This document shows, piece by piece, positions 61,922 to 64,000 of a stretch of 64,000 bases of DNA. Every line of letters begins with the position of its first letter. The first letter of the stretch is position 1. This DNA is from JBDSZL01 sp039925145 (GTDB lineage: Bacteria; Acidobacteriota; Vicinamibacteria; Vicinamibacterales; SCN-69-37): positions 15,958-79,957 of the forward strand of contig JBDSZL010000022.1 in the NCBI GenBank assembly GCA_039925145.1, in the 5' to 3' direction. Below the pieces are notes generated by a model. That model worked only from the letters and a program-made list of their open reading frames with translations. It made no database searches and was not told the origin of the DNA. The translations under genes were made by a program, and so were the position numbers.

Positions 61922-63346
61922 ATGCTGAACACCCCTTATATGTCCACCCCGCCTCTCGTGCCCCGGCTCCTCGTCGTCGACGATGACCCGGGGGTGCAGA
62001 GCCTGGTCGACCGCGTGGCCCGGCGGCTCGGTTTCGAGGTCGAGTTGCGCACCGACGGACGCAACGTCCTCGGAGCCCTGTCGAGCTTCATGCCCGATGG
62101 CGCGGTTGTCGATCTCCGGTTGCCGGGCGTGAACGGGCTCGACGTCCTGCGCACGATTCGATCGGCCGCTCCCGGGTGTCAGGTCATTCTCATCAGCGGT
62201 CACGGCAGTATCGACGCCGCGGTTGCCGCGCTCAAGGCCGGAGCGCTCGACTTCCTGAGCAAGCCGCTCGACATGCAACGGTTCGAGGAGTTGCTCGTGA
62301 CCGTCCGCGAAGGCATCCGCCGGCGCGAACGCTTCGCGTCTCACGACCTGAACGTCGCGCGACAGAGCGAGTTTCACCGCATGATCGGGCGTGCACCGGC
62401 CATGCAGCAGCTGTTCGACGCCATTCGCCGCTTCGCGCCGCATGCCCGTACGGTGCTCATCACCGGCGAAACAGGTACGGGCAAGGAACTGACCGCCCGG
62501 GCCTTCCACCAGCTTGGCGGCCGCCGCGATCGGGCCTTCATTCCCGTCAACTGCTCGGCCGTCGTCGAGTCGCTGTTCGAGAGCGAGCTCTTCGGTCACG
62601 TGAAGGGGGCGTTCACAGGGGCCGTTGCGCCCCGTACCGGCTTTTTCGAAGCCGCAGATGGCGGCACGCTTTTTCTCGATGAGATCGGCGATCTGCCGTT
62701 GACGGTTCAGGCCAAGCTGCTGCGGGCGGTCGAGTACGGTGAGTTTCAGCGCGTTGGATCGGTCGAGACGCTGCGCGTCGACGTCAACCTGATCGCCGCG
62801 ACGCATCACGACCTGCGCACCCAGTCCGAACAGGGGACCTTTCGTTCCGACTTGTACTACCGCCTGTCGACGGTCGGAGTGCATCTGCCGCCGCTGCGCG
62901 CGCGACGCGAGGACATTCCTTATATGTGCGCCGTGTTCCTCGGAGAGTTCGCAGAGCGGCTGGGCCGGTCGATTGCCGGCATCACGCCGGCAGCCGAACA
63001 ACTGCTGCTCGACGGTCCATGGCCCGGCAATATTCGTGAGCTGCGGAGCGTGCTGGAACGGGCGTGCATGCTGAGCGAAGGACGGCTGCTGAGCGAGCGT
63101 GACGTCGCCGCGGCCTGGCCGGCATGGACGTCTGCCGACTCGCCCGGGCCACGTCCCCTCGCATCCCCCCCCAACGGCACACCTCCAGTCAGCTTCGACG
63201 ACGCTGATACCCTGGATTCGGTGACCGCGGCCCAAATCGCGCGCGTGCTGCGTGATGTCGGAGGCAACAAGACACGTGCTGCAAAAGTCCTGGGCGTGAG
63301 CCGCCGATCGCTCTATCGATGGATCGATCGCCTCAAGCTGTCGTGA
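61922..63346 (+). CDS. Sigma-54-dependent response regulator (NtrC family)
   Basis: From ATG 61922, 474 residues; ATG 61940 is also possible. The receiver has LLVVDDDPG, Asp in AVVDLRLPGVNG and Lys in LSKPLD. The AAA+ domain has Walker A TGETGTGKELTAR, the sigma-54 contact loop GAFTGA, Walker B GGTLFLDEIGDLP and arginine-finger region. A Fis-type helix-turn-helix (NKTRAAKVLGVSRRSLYRW) ends the protein. It turns on sigma-54 promoters on receiving phosphate. Divergent from the REC-PAS kinase across 133 bp, making that kinase its likely partner. Confidence 0.95.
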   Translation: MLNTPYMSTPPLVPRLLVVDDDPGVQSLVDRVARRLGFEVELRTDGRNVLGALSSFMPDGAVVDLRLPGVNGLDVLRTIRSAAPGCQVILISGHGSIDAAVAALKAGALDFLSKPLDMQRFEELLVTVREGIRRRERFASHDLNVARQSEFHRMIGRAPAMQQLFDAIRRFAPHARTVLITGETGTGKELTARAFHQLGGRRDRAFIPVNCSAVVESLFESELFGHVKGAFTGAVAPRTGFFEAADGGTLFLDEIGDLPLTVQAKLLRAVEYGEFQRVGSVETLRVDVNLIAATHHDLRTQSEQGTFRSDLYYRLSTVGVHLPPLRARREDIPYMCAVFLGEFAERLGRSIAGITPAAEQLLLDGPWPGNIRELRSVLERACMLSEGRLLSERDVAAAWPAWTSADSPGPRPLASPPNGTPPVSFDDADTLDSVTAAQIARVLRDVGGNKTRAAKVLGVSRRSLYRWIDRLKLS

Positions 63347-63404
63347 TTCGCATGCAGATCGACGTCGCATCTCCTCATCGAGCCACGCGTAGAGTTTGCC
63401 GTTC

Positions 63405-64000
63405 ATGAGCACAGGCCACCACAGAGGCAGCCGCCGTGTGAGCCTGGTCTGCGCCACGGCGGTGTGCGCGGTGGGCGCGACGGCGCTCGCCGGCTGGATG
63501 ATGGGCAGCGCCCCGACGAGTGCGCTGGTCGTCAGCGAGATCTCGATGAAGGCCAACGCGGCCATTGCGCTGTTATGCCTGGGCTCGTCGCTGATGCTGC
63601 TCCGCAGTCAGCCCCCGGGCCGGCTGGCAGGAAGCCTGGGCCGTATCGCGGCGCTCGTGGCCGTCGCGATTGGACTGGCCACGCTCAGCGAGCACCTGTT
63701 CGACTGGGACCTCGGAATCGATCAGCTCCTGTTCCGGGAGCTGCCTGGCGCGCCCGCCACCGCGAGTCCGAACCGGATGGGGCCACCAGCCTCGACCTGC
63801 GTGCCCCTTCTGGGACTCGCCCTGCTGCTCCTCGACCGGCGCCCATCGCCGCGCCGCACCCAGCAGGCCCAATTGCTCGCGGGTGTCGTGCTCCTGATCG
63901 TCGTCGTTCCGATCCTTGGCTATGTGTTCGGGGTTCACCAGTTATACGGCGTGGCCAGGTTGACCGGCATCGCCCTGCATACGGCTCTGACGCTCGGGGC
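63405..64000 (+). CDS. Membrane protein, N-terminal part of a probable sensor, truncated by the window edge
   Basis: ATG 63405 opens a frame that runs to the edge (198 residues). At least five hydrophobic segments are visible: VSLVCATAVCAVGATALAGW, IALLCLGSSLMLL, IAALVAVAIGLATLS, VPLLGLALLLL and LLAGVVLLIVVVPILGYVFG. The segment DLGIDQLLFRE with a following PNRMGPP resembles the membrane input region of several Acidobacteria histidine kinases. The kinase part would lie beyond the window; this is inference. Confidence 0.7.
   Translation, partial: MSTGHHRGSRRVSLVCATAVCAVGATALAGWMMGSAPTSALVVSEISMKANAAIALLCLGSSLMLLRSQPPGRLAGSLGRIAALVAVAIGLATLSEHLFDWDLGIDQLLFRELPGAPATASPNRMGPPASTCVPLLGLALLLLDRRPSPRRTQQAQLLAGVVLLIVVVPILGYVFGVHQLYGVARLTGIALHTALTLG

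Noticed and set aside
61823..63565. 580-residue minus-strand frame
   Set aside because: Antisense of the NtrC-type regulator and the truncated membrane protein.

Overview
The window is high-GC DNA that reads like a chromosome segment of an Acidobacteriota member, most likely the Vicinamibacteria. The clues are gene content typical of that group: a VWFA-related secreted protein, a PadR regulator beside a stand-alone permease-prefix protein, DUF1080 and DUF1259 proteins, a large c-type cytochrome of the membrane-bound dehydrogenase type, and tightly packed operons joined by ATGA overlaps. This placement is inference; there is no rRNA marker. I found no tRNA, rRNA, CRISPR array, phage or plasmid genes.

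Layout. 1-5.6 kb: a left-truncated ABC exporter, then dapC-dapD-dapE for lysine/diaminopimelate synthesis by the succinylase route, a small membrane protein and an EVE-domain protein. 5.6-10.3 kb: an ATPase, FtsX-type permease and AttH/CrtC-like secreted protein operon, flanked by copies of a 49-bp hairpin repeat. 10.3-16.2 kb: a DCC-family protein, glycogen branching enzyme, an ABC-F ATPase and an MFS transporter. 16.2-23.5 kb: a run of exported proteins, including a lipase-like hydrolase with a bulb-lectin tail, a PQQ-type propeller, a VWFA-like protein that appears to start at CTG, a DUF1259 protein and a DUF1080 protein.

23.6-37.2 kb is a sugar-acid region: a LarA-like (nickel-pincer) epimerase, 6-phosphogluconate dehydrogenase and a PfkB kinase in one coupled operon, glucuronate isomerase opposite, then a coupled operon of cytochrome/dehydrogenase, MFS transporter, Gfo/Idh/MocA oxidoreductase and TIM-barrel epimerase, and a YjhG-type xylonate dehydratase. 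A 180-bp MITE-like element with 20-bp perfect inverted ends sits between the last two genes and encodes the C-terminal ends of both. 37.4-48.9 kb: an M48 protease and a complete L-rhamnose module: mutarotase on one strand; kinase, fused aldolase/dehydrogenase, isomerase and a CUT2 ABC importer on the other. In this importer the second permease is fused in frame to the binding protein, and the ATPase appears to start at CTG.

49-56.5 kb: a PadR-controlled MacB-like efflux set that lacks its permease, and an RND pump with its adaptor. 56.7-64 kb: a signalling block with an HD-GYP response regulator, two soluble PAS histidine kinases, an NtrC-type sigma-54 activator and a right-truncated membrane protein.

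No obvious defence or secondary-metabolite system is present. The strongest leads for something new are the hairpin/MITE repeat family that writes gene ends, the LarA-like/Gnd/PfkB operon as a possible aldonate route, the permease-binding protein fusion with its internal start, and two CTG-start genes.
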